A DNA stretch of 9,175 nt from an uncultured Bacilli bacterium (GCA_947624845.1 CANQMB010000039.1:1-9175), one strand, 5' to 3'; positions 1 through 7,100 are shown, counted from the first letter of the stretch. Notes: a model not told the origin generated them from the sequence alone. A program made the numbers and translations.

Positions 1-76
1 TTTTACCATGATCTACGTGTCCAATTGTACCAACGTTAACGTGTGGTTTTGAACGATCAAATTTTTCTTTTGCCAT
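1..76 (-). CDS. tuf: Elongation factor Tu, N-terminal 25 codons (partial)
   Basis: EF-Tu is the cytoplasmic GTPase that brings aminoacyl-tRNA to the ribosomal A site. Only the first 25 codons are present; the gene runs off the left edge. The visible peptide begins MAKEKFDRSKPHVNVG and continues through TIGHVDHGK, which is the start of the G1 P-loop and is diagnostic of EF-Tu. The ATG at 76-74 is set by a strong ribosome binding site (AGGAGG at 91-86) and by the usual EF-Tu N terminus. It follows fusA, as in most bacterial str operons, but a 92-base gap with a good promoter separates the two. tuf is therefore probably transcribed both by readthrough from the str operon and from its own start. 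Nothing about the rest of the protein can be judged here. Confidence 0.97.
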   Translation of the reverse strand, partial: MAKEKFDRSKPHVNVGTIGHVDHGK

Positions 77-110
77 TTAATTTTTCCTCCTTTTTTTAAT
101 TACAACATAT

Positions 111-139
111 ATTTTATCTAACAATTGAAGTTTTTTCAA
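111..139 (-). promoter_or_regulatory. Putative sigma-A promoter of tuf
   Basis: On the minus strand TTGAAA (139-134) and TAAAAT (116-111) are separated by exactly 17 bases, which is near consensus for the housekeeping sigma factor. A start about 7 bases after the -10 box would give a leader of roughly 28 bases containing the tuf AGGAGG. No intrinsic terminator separates fusA from this point, so the promoter would add to readthrough rather than replace it. Inferred from sequence only. Confidence 0.68.
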
Positions 140-142
140 CTG
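122..142. repeat. Inverted repeat overlapping the tuf promoter
   Basis: Two 8-base arms (122-129 and 135-142) flank a 5-base loop. The arms pair fully in minus-strand RNA if one G-U pair is allowed. The repeat covers the -35 box and part of the spacer of the putative tuf promoter. In the direction of transcription no U-run follows, so it is not a normal terminator for fusA. It may be an operator-like site or chance in AT-rich DNA. Confidence 0.35.
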
Positions 143-168
143 TTTTGATACTTTTTTTATATTATTTT

Positions 169-2238
169 TTAATTACCACTCTTTTTAATAATTTCTTCGG
201 CAATATTTTTTGGAACTTCCTCATAATGATCAAATACCATTTGGAAATTTCCACGACCTTGAGTGTTACTTCTTAAGTTTGTAGCATATCCAAACATTTC
301 AGATAATGGAACCATTGCAGAAAGTTTTACAGCGTTTCCTTGACTTTCTTGTCCCAATGGACGTCCACGACGAGAAGTTAAATCTCCCATGACGTTTCCA
401 AAATATTCATCTGGAGTCACGACATCCACTTTCATAATAGGTTCAAGCAAAGTAGCCTGACATTTATTTTTGGCTTCTTTCAATGCAAGACTTGCTGCAA
501 TCTTAAATGCCATTTCATTAGAATCCACATCATGATAAGATCCATCATAAAGCGTTGCTTTAACATCAATCATTGGATATCCAGCTAAAATACCCGTTTG
601 CATTGCTTCTTGTAATCCTTTATCTACAACTGGAATATATTCACGAGGAACAACTCCACCAACGATTTCATCTACAAATTCGTAACCCTTATCTGGATTT
701 GGTTCAAAACGAACCCATACATGTCCATATTGTCCACGACCACCAGATTGTTTAATATATTTACCTTCACATTCACCACTGGTTTTAATCGTTTCACGAT
801 AAGCAACTTGTGGAGCTCCAACATTTGCTTCTACGTTAAATTCACGTTTCATACGATCCACTAGTACATCCAAATGTAATTCACCCATACCAGCAATTAC
901 TGTCTGTCCAGTTTCATGATCTGTATGAACTTTAAATGTAGGATCTTCTTCTGCTAATTTTTGAAGGGCAATTGCCATCTTATCTTGATCTGCTTTTGAT
1001 TTTGGTTCTACCGCTAACTGAATAACAGGTTCTGGAACCGTAAGTTGCTCCAAGATAATTGGTTTTTTCTCATCACATAAAGTATCTCCTGTTGTTGTAT
1101 TTTTAAGTCCAACAGCAGCCGCAATATCTCCTGTATAGACATCTGAAATTTCTTTTCGAGTATTTGCATGCATCTGTAGAATACGACCAATTCTCTCTTT
1201 GGCATCTTTTGTAGAATTAAGTACATAACTACCACTACTTAAATGTCCAGAATAAACTCTAAAGAATGTTAAACGTCCAACAAATGGATCTGTCATAACT
1301 TTAAATGCTAAAGAACTGAATGGTTCTGAATCACTTGGATGACGAACTTCTTCTTCCCCATTTAAGTTGTGACCTTTAATAGATTCAATATCAAGTGGAC
1401 TTGGTAAGTAATCAATAATCGCATCCAGTAATGGTTTTACTCCCATATTTCCAAGGGCAGTTCCACACATTACAGGAAAGAATTCAGCAGCAAGGGTTCC
1501 ATTACGGATTGCACGCTTAATCATTTCAATGCTGACTTCTTCTCCTTCAAGATACTTTTCCATCATCTCATCGTCATACTCTGCAACAGCTTCTAAAAGT
1601 TCTGCATGATATTGTTCGGCAATTTCTTTTAGATCGGCAGGAATTTCGATTTCTTTTGCATTTTCTTCTTGAGTTCCATCAAATTCAATTGCTTTCATTG
1701 TTACTAAATCAATAACTCCACGGAATTCAGATTCAGCACCAATAGGCCATTCAATTGGTTTGGCATTTACTCCTAGACGATCTTTGATCGTCTTTAAACT
1801 ATATGTAAAATCTGCTCCCATTTTATCCATTTTATTTGCAAAGATAATTCTAGGAACCTTAAATTCATCTGCTTGTCTCCAAACATTTTCTGTTTGTGGT
1901 TCTACTCCTGCTTGGGCATCAATTAGAGCAATTGCTCCATCTAATACACGAAGGCTTCGACTAACTTCGATTGTAAAATCTACGTGCCCTGGTGTATCGA
2001 TAATATTATAACGATACCCTTTCCAATGAGCTGTAGTTGCGGCAGAAGTAATCGTAATACCACGTTCTTTTTCCTGTTCCATCCAGTCCATTTGAGATTC
2101 TCCCTCATGAGTCTCTCCAATTTTATGGATTTTACCAGTATGATATAAAATACGCTCTGTACAAGTTGTTTTACCAGCATCTATATGAGCCATAATACCA
2201 AAATTTCTAGTATTTTCTAATGACGTATCTCTTGCCAT
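169..2238 (-). CDS. fusA: Elongation factor G
   Basis: EF-G is the cytoplasmic GTPase that drives tRNA-mRNA translocation and, with RRF, ribosome recycling. At 689 residues it has the full family length. Visible G-domain motifs are the P-loop AHIDAGKT (17-24), switch I RGITIT (59-64), DTPGH (81-85, His85 being the GTPase-activating histidine) and NKMD (135-138). Domain II, the domain III region around GMGELHLDV, domain IV (GGRGQYGHV and the YHDVDSNEMAF tip) and domain V (VPLSEMFGYAT) follow in the normal order. The ATG is chosen because ctccttt (AAAGGAG on the coding strand, 2250-2244) lies at the right distance and the N terminus matches the family. Only 12 bases separate it from rpsG, so the two are co-transcribed. 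In domain V the usual GRIEGME-type segment reads GRPLGQES (625-632), a lineage variant that leaves the flanking residues normal. Stop is TAA. Confidence 0.99.
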   Translation of the reverse strand: MARDTSLENTRNFGIMAHIDAGKTTCTERILYHTGKIHKIGETHEGESQMDWMEQEKERGITITSAATTAHWKGYRYNIIDTPGHVDFTIEVSRSLRVLDGAIALIDAQAGVEPQTENVWRQADEFKVPRIIFANKMDKMGADFTYSLKTIKDRLGVNAKPIEWPIGAESEFRGVIDLVTMKAIEFDGTQEENAKEIEIPADLKEIAEQYHAELLEAVAEYDDEMMEKYLEGEEVSIEMIKRAIRNGTLAAEFFPVMCGTALGNMGVKPLLDAIIDYLPSPLDIESIKGHNLNGEEEVRHPSDSEPFSSLAFKVMTDPFVGRLTFFRVYSGHLSSGSYVLNSTKDAKERIGRILQMHANTRKEISDVYTGDIAAAVGLKNTTTGDTLCDEKKPIILEQLTVPEPVIQLAVEPKSKADQDKMAIALQKLAEEDPTFKVHTDHETGQTVIAGMGELHLDVLVDRMKREFNVEANVGAPQVAYRETIKTSGECEGKYIKQSGGRGQYGHVWVRFEPNPDKGYEFVDEIVGGVVPREYIPVVDKGLQEAMQTGILAGYPMIDVKATLYDGSYHDVDSNEMAFKIAASLALKEAKNKCQATLLEPIMKVDVVTPDEYFGNVMGDLTSRRGRPLGQESQGNAVKLSAMVPLSEMFGYATNLRSNTQGRGNFQMVFDHYEEVPKNIAEEIIKKSGN

Positions 2239-2250
2239 AATAACTCCTTT

Positions 2251-2718
2251 CTACCATCTATAATGAGCATAAGCTTTATTTGCTTCAGCCATTCTATGAG
2301 TATCCTCACGTTTTTTCACAGCGGCTCCAGTTCCATTTGCTGCATCAATAAGCTCATTCGCTAAATTATCAGCCATTCCTTTCCCACCACGTTCACGAGA
2401 ATACTTTGTTAACCAACGAAGTGCTAGCGCTTGACTTCTCGCAGGACTAACTTCGATTGGAACTTGATAATTTGAACCTCCAACACGACGAGATTTTACT
2501 TCTAATTGAGGTTTAATATTTTCCATTGCCTCATTAAATACTTCTAAAGGTTCTTTTCCTGTTTTTTCTTTTATTGTATCAAATGCTTCATACACAATTG
2601 TTTGTGCAATTCCCTTTTTACCATCAAGCATAATCGTATTAATTAATTTAGTAACGATTTTAGATTTATATATAGGATCTGGTAAAACATCTCGTTTTAC
2701 TGCACGTCTTTTTCGCAT
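2251..2718 (-). CDS. rpsG: 30S ribosomal protein S7
   Basis: S7 binds the 3' major domain of 16S rRNA, nucleates assembly of the 30S head and lies near the E and P sites. The product has 155 residues, about the bacterial norm. It begins MRKRRAVKRDVLPDP, contains the conserved SRRVGGSNYQVPIEV and the ALRWL helix, and ends in the typical AHYRW. The start is fixed by AAGGAGG at 2733-2727. It sits 28 bases after rpsL and 12 bases before fusA; the fusA ribosome binding site directly abuts the TAG stop. In E. coli S7 represses the str operon by binding the rpsL-rpsG gap. The gap here is only 28 bases and I see no equivalent structure in it. Confidence 0.99.
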   Translation of the reverse strand: MRKRRAVKRDVLPDPIYKSKIVTKLINTIMLDGKKGIAQTIVYEAFDTIKEKTGKEPLEVFNEAMENIKPQLEVKSRRVGGSNYQVPIEVSPARSQALALRWLTKYSRERGGKGMADNLANELIDAANGTGAAVKKREDTHRMAEANKAYAHYRW

Positions 2719-2746
2719 TTTTTCTTCCTCCTTCCATTTTTACATT

Positions 2747-3160
2747 CTATTTCTTTGGTTTTTTAGCACCGTATTTACTACGACCTTGCATACGATCTTT
2801 AACTCCTGCGGTATCCAAAGTTCCACGAACAATATGATAACGAACACCGATTAAGTCTTTTACACGGCCACCACGAACCAATACAACACTATGTTCTTGT
2901 AAGTTGTGTCCAATTCCTGGAATATAAGTATCTACTTCTTTTCCATTACTTAAACGAACACGAGCATACTTACGTAATGCAGAGTTTGGCTTCTTTGGTG
3001 TCTTCGTACCAACACGAGTACATACACCACGTTTTTGTGGAGATGGAACATTTGTTGTCTTCTTTTGTAATGTATTCATTCGAATTCCAAGTACTGGTGC
3101 TTTACTTTTACGTACTTTTTGACCTCTACCTTTACGAACTAATTGATTAATTGTAGTCAT
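2747..3160 (-). CDS. rpsL: 30S ribosomal protein S12 with an unusual Ile at the streptomycin-site proline
   Basis: S12 lines the decoding centre and sets the balance between speed and accuracy. The product has 137 residues, with the Gram-positive-type extension around residues 21-37. Conserved blocks are SPQKRGVCTRVGT (40-52), TPKKPNSALRK (54-64) and the GGRVKDL loop (97-103). Both streptomycin-site lysines (K56 and K101; E. coli K42 and K87 in mature numbering) are wild type, as is D102, the site methylthiolated by RimO in some bacteria. Residue 104 is Ile (codon ATC, 2851-2849), where nearly all bacteria have Pro in DLPGVRYH. The rest of the gene is intact. The ATG at 3160 follows AAAGGAG (3178-3172). 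It is the first gene of the str operon and has a near-consensus promoter upstream. Stop is TAG. Confidence 0.99.
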   Translation of the reverse strand: MTTINQLVRKGRGQKVRKSKAPVLGIRMNTLQKKTTNVPSPQKRGVCTRVGTKTPKKPNSALRKYARVRLSNGKEVDTYIPGIGHNLQEHSVVLVRGGRVKDLIGVRYHIVRGTLDTAGVKDRMQGRSKYGAKKPKK

Positions 3161-3203
3161 ATATTATAAGTCTCCTTTCTTTACACATATCCAGGTGTAT
3201 CAT
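3147..3203 (-). CDS. Possible 18-codon upstream ORF overlapping the rpsL start
   Basis: An ATG at 3203-3201 preceded by AAGG with a 6-base gap opens an 18-codon frame (MIHLDMCKERRLIIYDYN). It ends in TAA inside rpsL, in a different frame from S12. It covers the rpsL ribosome binding site, so its translation could affect initiation at rpsL. Its Shine-Dalgarno is much weaker than those of the annotated genes, and an ORF this short can arise by chance. No known leader peptide is recognised. It is listed as a candidate only. Confidence 0.2.
   Translation of the reverse strand: MIHLDMCKERRLIIYDYN
3182..3199 (-). repeat. Short stem-loop just upstream of the rpsL ribosome binding site
   Basis: Five-base arms (TACAC/GTGTA; 3199-3195 and 3186-3182) enclose an 8-base loop. 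The stem ends 3 bases before the rpsL Shine-Dalgarno. It is weak and may be chance, but it lies where pairing could alter rpsL translation. Confidence 0.25.
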
Positions 3204-3211
3204 TTTTTTCC

Positions 3212-3248
3212 TTAAATAAAGTTTTGCTTTTAGGCAAAACTAATTTAA
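3212..3248 (-). promoter_or_regulatory. Hairpin near the 5' end of the str operon leader RNA
   Basis: The inner stem has 8 perfect pairs (3241-3234 with 3227-3220) and a 6-base loop. After a 1x2 internal loop an outer stem adds 6 more perfect pairs (3248-3243 with 3217-3212). The structure would begin only about 5 bases from the predicted transcription start. No U-run follows, so it is not a plain terminator. It may protect the 5' end or be a binding site for a regulator such as a ribosomal protein; I do not recognise a described leader family. Confidence 0.5.
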
Positions 3249-3259
3249 TCAGCAGGATT

Positions 3260-3288
3260 AATATATCATTATTGTATGTTTTTGTCAA
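3260..3288 (-). promoter_or_regulatory. Sigma-A promoter of the str operon
   Basis: A perfect -35 TTGACA (3288-3283) is followed after exactly 17 bases by TATATT (3265-3260). This is one of the best promoter matches in the window. The predicted start near 3253 gives a leader of about 92 bases before rpsL, longer than for the other genes here, which leaves room for the leader hairpin and the candidate upstream ORF. Confidence 0.8.
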
Positions 3289-3312
3289 TCCAATTATACT
3301 ATTTTTCTAAAA

Positions 3313-3510
3313 TTATCTGTTTTCTTGGGCATTTTCTTTCGCTCTTTCCTTTTCGAATTGTTCTTCAACTTCTTCGTAAAGAGATTCATCCGATCCTTCT
3401 TTAATTCCAACACGATTTGCTACAAACATGGCAATAAATAAAAATAGGAACAGTCCGCAAACAAGACCAATCATTAAACCCATGCTCCAACCACGATTAT
3501 TCAATTTCAT
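3313..3510 (-). CDS. Small single-pass membrane protein, prepilin-like N terminus, function unknown
   Basis: I do not recognise a named family. The 65-residue product has a short positive N terminus (K2, R6), one strong hydrophobic segment (about 9-31, rich in Gly, Leu, Phe and Met) and a hydrophilic C-terminal half (38-65) dominated by Glu, Lys and Asp that may form a charged helix. By the positive-inside rule the tail should face outward. The start NNRGWS resembles the region around the cleavage site of type IV prepilin-like proteins (basic residues, Gly, then an aromatic residue), but the usual Glu at +5 is absent, so processing is doubtful. The ATG has a modest GAGGG-type ribosome binding site (about 3523-3519), and a good promoter lies just upstream. 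No terminator follows, so transcripts may run on into rpsL. The good promoter and protein-like composition suggest it is real. Confidence 0.72.
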   Translation of the reverse strand: MKLNNRGWSMGLMIGLVCGLFLFLFIAMFVANRVGIKEGSDESLYEEVEEQFEKERAKENAQENR

Positions 3511-3535
3511 TATACAATCCCTCTTTCTCTTCTAT

Positions 3536-3564
3536 ATTTTATATAAAAATTAAAAAATTGTAAA
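3536..3564 (-). promoter_or_regulatory. Putative sigma-A promoter of the 65-aa membrane protein gene
   Basis: TTTACA (3564-3559) and TAAAAT (3541-3536) are spaced by exactly 17 bases. The -35 box begins right after the U-run of the preceding terminator, so termination of one unit and initiation of the next are directly joined. The predicted start leaves a short leader of about 19 bases. Confidence 0.65.
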
Positions 3565-3595
3565 GAAAAAAAGTTATCAAGAAACCTTGATAACT
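3562..3595 (-). terminator. Intrinsic terminator of the 138-aa membrane protein gene
   Basis: A perfect 10-pair stem (AGTTATCAAG with its complement, 3595-3586 and 3581-3572) has a 4-base loop. In the minus direction a run of seven Ts (the first in the stem), then CTTT, follows. It lies about 18 bases after the stop codon of the upstream gene. This is a classic Rho-independent terminator, although its stem is low in GC. Confidence 0.88.
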
Positions 3596-3613
3596 CTCTT
3601 CCAAATTAAACTC

Positions 3614-4030
3614 TTATTTTTTCTGTTTTTCTACATAATTTGCTACACTATTTAAATAGGCTCCATAGAAATAGTAAGCAGGGACAGCCATTAAAATAAC
3701 ATCGACAACTACACTAGCTACAGAAAGATCTCCAGTTACAACATGGAATACTTGAATAATGATTAGAACAATTCCCATAATCATAAGAAGACCCGAATGT
3801 TTTCTAGAATTTGCATTCACAATTCCCAAAATACCAGCTAAAATACAGAATCCTGCAAAAGCATATAATAAAATTAGTGACCATAAAGCCTCTTCCCCTA
3901 CTTTTACAGAAAAAATTCGAAATCCAGTATCTTTTGACAATAGAAACAAAGCTAATGCAATAGTAGCAATTCCCATAATTACTTCTAAAATTCCAGCAGC
4001 TTTTAAATATTTTGATCCTGTTTTTTCCAT
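3614..4030 (-). CDS. Four-helix integral membrane protein, function unknown
   Basis: The 138-residue product is not assigned to a family with confidence. It shows four hydrophobic segments at about 12-32, 49-72, 79-98 and 102-124. Basic residues cluster at the N terminus (EKTGSKYLK), in the loop at 73-78 (NANSRKH) and at the C terminus (VEKQKK). This predicts both ends in the cytoplasm. There is no signal peptide, cofactor motif or catalytic motif. The general look, with a short basic N terminus leading into Gly/Ala/Ile-rich helices, recalls small uncharacterised DUF4064-like membrane proteins of Bacillota, but that is only an impression. The ATG is supported by a very strong AAGGAGG (4042-4036). 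Terminators lie on both sides, so it is probably a single-gene unit. It occupies part of the place where Bacillus carries rplGB between rpoC and rpsL. Confidence 0.85.
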   Translation of the reverse strand: MEKTGSKYLKAAGILEVIMGIATIALALFLLSKDTGFRIFSVKVGEEALWSLILLYAFAGFCILAGILGIVNANSRKHSGLLMIMGIVLIIIQVFHVVTGDLSVASVVVDVILMAVPAYYFYGAYLNSVANYVEKQKK

Positions 4031-4048
4031 AATTTCCTCCTTTTTCTT

Positions 4049-4077
4049 AAATTACCACTAGATTAAATTTTTGTAAA
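4049..4077 (-). promoter_or_regulatory. Possible promoter of the 138-aa membrane protein gene
   Basis: TTTACA (4077-4072) and TAATTT (4054-4049) are spaced by 17 bases, but the predicted start near 4042 would fall at the edge of the ribosome binding site. An alternative is TTGATA (4092-4087) with TTTAAT (4067-4062), spaced by 19. A promoter is expected here because a terminator closes rpoC just upstream, but which boxes are used cannot be settled. Confidence 0.38.
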
Positions 4078-4106
4078 GAAAAAAACTATCAAGAGATAGC
4101 TTTTTA
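4074..4106 (-). terminator. Intrinsic terminator of the rpoBC operon
   Basis: The stem is CTATC/GATAG (4099-4095 with 4090-4086), extended by one G-U pair and a block of A-U pairs. It has a 4-base loop and is followed by seven Ts. The 5' arm begins inside the rpoC TAA codon, so stop codon and terminator overlap. Its T-run and following bases (TTTTTTTCTTTACAA) are identical to those of the terminator at 3562-3595. Confidence 0.82.
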
Positions 4107-7100
4107 CTCCATAAATTGATCTTCTAATTTTTCAAGTGGTTCTTCATCAATAAACTCACTCTTTAATTCATAATCAATATCACGATAATTTCTACTACCA
4201 GTACCTGCTGGTATTAGTTTACCAATAATAACATTTTCTTTTAGTCCTTCAAGTGGATCTACTTTACCACGAATAGCAGCATCCGTTAAAATACGAGTTG
4301 TCTCCTGGAAAGAAGCTGCGGATAAGAAGGAATCGGTTTCAAGAGAAGCCTTCGTAATTCCAAGTAATACAGGTTTTCCTAAAGCAGGTTTTTTACCTTT
4401 TAATACTACTTGAGTGTTTCCTTCAGTAAATTCACGGAAGTTCACTAAAGAACCTGGTAAGAACATTGTATCTCCACTCTCGACAATTCTCATCTTAGAA
4501 ATCATTCTACGAGCGATAATTTCAATGTGCTTATCTGAAATATCAACTCCTTGAGAACGATAAGTATTTTGTACTTCTTTTAAGATATATTCTTGTGTCG
4601 TAATTGGATCTGTTACGGCAAGCAATTCTTTTGGACTGATTGCTCCTTCAGTAAGTTTATCACCGCAATGAACTTCAGCACCTTTTTCAACACAAAGTTT
4701 TGCTCCGTAGTTCGTAATATGTTCTTTCGTTTCCAATTTATTCGTAACACTAATTTTATATTTTCCATGATCTTCTTTAATCTTTGAAATTTGTCCATCG
4801 ATTTCAGCAATTGTGGCTTTTCCTTTTGGATTTCGTGCTTCAAACAACTCTTGAACACGAGGAAGACCTTGAGTAATATCTTCTCCTCCAGCAACACCAC
4901 CAGTATGGAAAGTACGCATGGTAAGCTGAGTACCCGGTTCACCAATCGATTGTGCAGCCATAACTCCAACGGCCTCACCAATTTCAACTACATTACCAGT
5001 TGCCAAGTTACGTCCATAACATTTTTGACAAATACCATTGGTTGTATTACAAGTAAGAATTGTTCGAATTTCTACTTCTTCAATTCCTGCTTCGATAATT
5101 TTTTCTGCTAATGACTCTGTAATTAATTGTAATTTTTCAACAATAACTTGTTTTGTTTCTGGATGAACAATTCTCTTATTCGCATAACGACCTACAATAC
5201 GATCATAAAGACCCTCAATTACGGTTCCTGTCTTTTCATTCATGAAAGCACGAACAACAACGCCCTGATCGGTTCCACAATCTTCTTCACGAATAATCAT
5301 ATCTTGACTAACATCAACTAAACGTCTCGTCAAATATCCAGAATCTGCAGTTTTTAAAGCTGTATCAGCTAGCCCTTTACGAGTACCATGGGTAGATAAG
5401 AAGAATTCAGATACAGAAAGTCCTTCTTTGAAAGAAGAAAGTACTGGAATCTCCACAAATTCACCTGTCGGTTTTGCCATGATACCACGCATACCAGCAA
5501 CTTGAGTAAAGTTCGAAATATTACCACGAGCCTTAGAATGCATCATCATGAAGATTGGATTATCTACATCACTATTTGAAATTTCTTCAAGTTCTTTTTG
5601 AACTTGATCTTTCGCATCATTCCAAGTTTCAATTACTTTATTAAATCTTTCATCATCTGTAATTAGACCACGCTTATATTGTTTATTAATTTTATCTACT
5701 ACTTTTTGTGCCTCAGCAACAATCTTATCTTTATTCTTGCTTGTCTCAACATCAGAAATACTAATGGTGATTCCAGCAATTGTAGAATATTTAAATCCTA
5801 AATCTTTTAAATTATCAAGCATTGTTGAAGTCTCCGTTGTTTTATAACGCTTAAATACTTGAGCAATAATTTTTTCTAACGTACTTTTTACAAATGGTTT
5901 CACTAAAGGCATCTTAGAAATTTCTTCTTTGATATTCTTTCCTTTTTCAATAAAATACTCATTTGGTGTGATTTTTTGAATATTATCATCAGTAGGTTCA
6001 TTTATATATGGGAAAGAATCTGGTAAAATTTCATTAAATTTAAGTTTTCCAGCAGTAGTAACTAAATACTTTCCTTTTTGCCCATCAGTAAACACTTTAT
6101 ATTTAAAGGAATCTACTGGAACAGCAATTCTAGTATGAAGAGTAATTTCTCGTCTCTCATAAGCCATTAAAGCTTCATTAGAATTTTTAAAGACACGACC
6201 CTCTCCTTCTTCACCAGCTTTTTCCATCGTAATATAATAGTTTCCAAGTACCATATCTTGAGATGGTGTAACGATCGGATCTCCTGATTTTGGATGCAAG
6301 ATGTTATTTGAACCTAACATAAGCAATCTTGCTTCTGCTTGAGCTTCTTCAGATAATGGCACATGAACAGCCATTTGGTCTCCATCGAAGTCAGCATTAA
6401 AGGCCGTACAAACAAGCGGATGTAAGCGAATTGCCTTTCCACCAACTAAGATAGGTTCAAAAGCTTGAATTCCTAGACGGTGTAACGTCGGAGCACGGTT
6501 TAATAATACCGGATGTTCCTTAATTACTTCTTCTACGATATCCCAAACTACAGGATCTTGATTATCGATCAATCTTTTTGCTGCTTTAATATTATGAGCA
6601 ATATCTTTGCTAACCAAACCATGAATTACATGAGGTTTAAATAACTCTAAAGCCATTTCTTTTGGAATACCACATTGATACATCTTTAATGATGGTCCAA
6701 CGACAATAACAGAACGACCAGAGTAATCCACACGCTTTCCAAGTAAGTTCTGACGGAAGCGTCCTTGTTTTCCTTTTAACATGCTAGAAATTGATTTCAA
6801 AGGACGATTTCCGGCACCTGTGACACTTCTTCCACGACGTCCATTATCAAACAAAGCATCCACTGCTTCTTGTAGCATACGTTTTTCATTTTGAATAATA
6901 ATTCCAGGAGCCCCTAAATCAATTAACTTCTTTAAACGATTATTACGATTGATTACTCGACGATATAAGTCATTTAAATCACTAGTAGCAAAACGTCCAC
7001 CATCCAATTGAATCATAGGACGAAGTTCAGGTGGAATTACAGGAATACAATCCATAATCATCCATTCTGGACGATTTCCTGATTTATAGAAAGCATCCAA

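Noticed and set aside
122..142. Terminator for fusA
   Set aside because: The hairpin is weak and, in the direction of fusA transcription, is followed by mixed sequence rather than a U-run. The T-rich side is on the other strand, where no gene ends.
171..180. Ten-base match aattaccact near the ends of two intergenic regions (171-180 and about 4050-4059)
   Set aside because: One copy is coding sequence at the end of fusA and the other is upstream of an unrelated gene. A single 10-base match in AT-rich DNA needs no explanation.
573..755. Open frame on the plus strand inside fusA
   Set aside because: Lies entirely antisense to a clear EF-G gene, has no ribosome binding site and no protein-like domain. 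The same applies to the other plus-strand frames at 1760-2011, 3759-4061, 4593-4787, 4791-5111, 8290-8496 and 8775-8984.
3293..3298. TATAAT box just before the str promoter, minus strand
   Set aside because: It matches the -10 consensus, but no acceptable -35 lies 16-18 bases upstream and there is no extended TG. The TTGACA-17-TATATT pair next to it is far better.
4613..4987. Alternative minus-strand frame of 124 codons inside rpoC
   Set aside because: It is an out-of-frame reading of rpoC, which is intact in the main frame. The frames at 1014-1235 and 1980-2180 inside fusA are rejected for the same reason.
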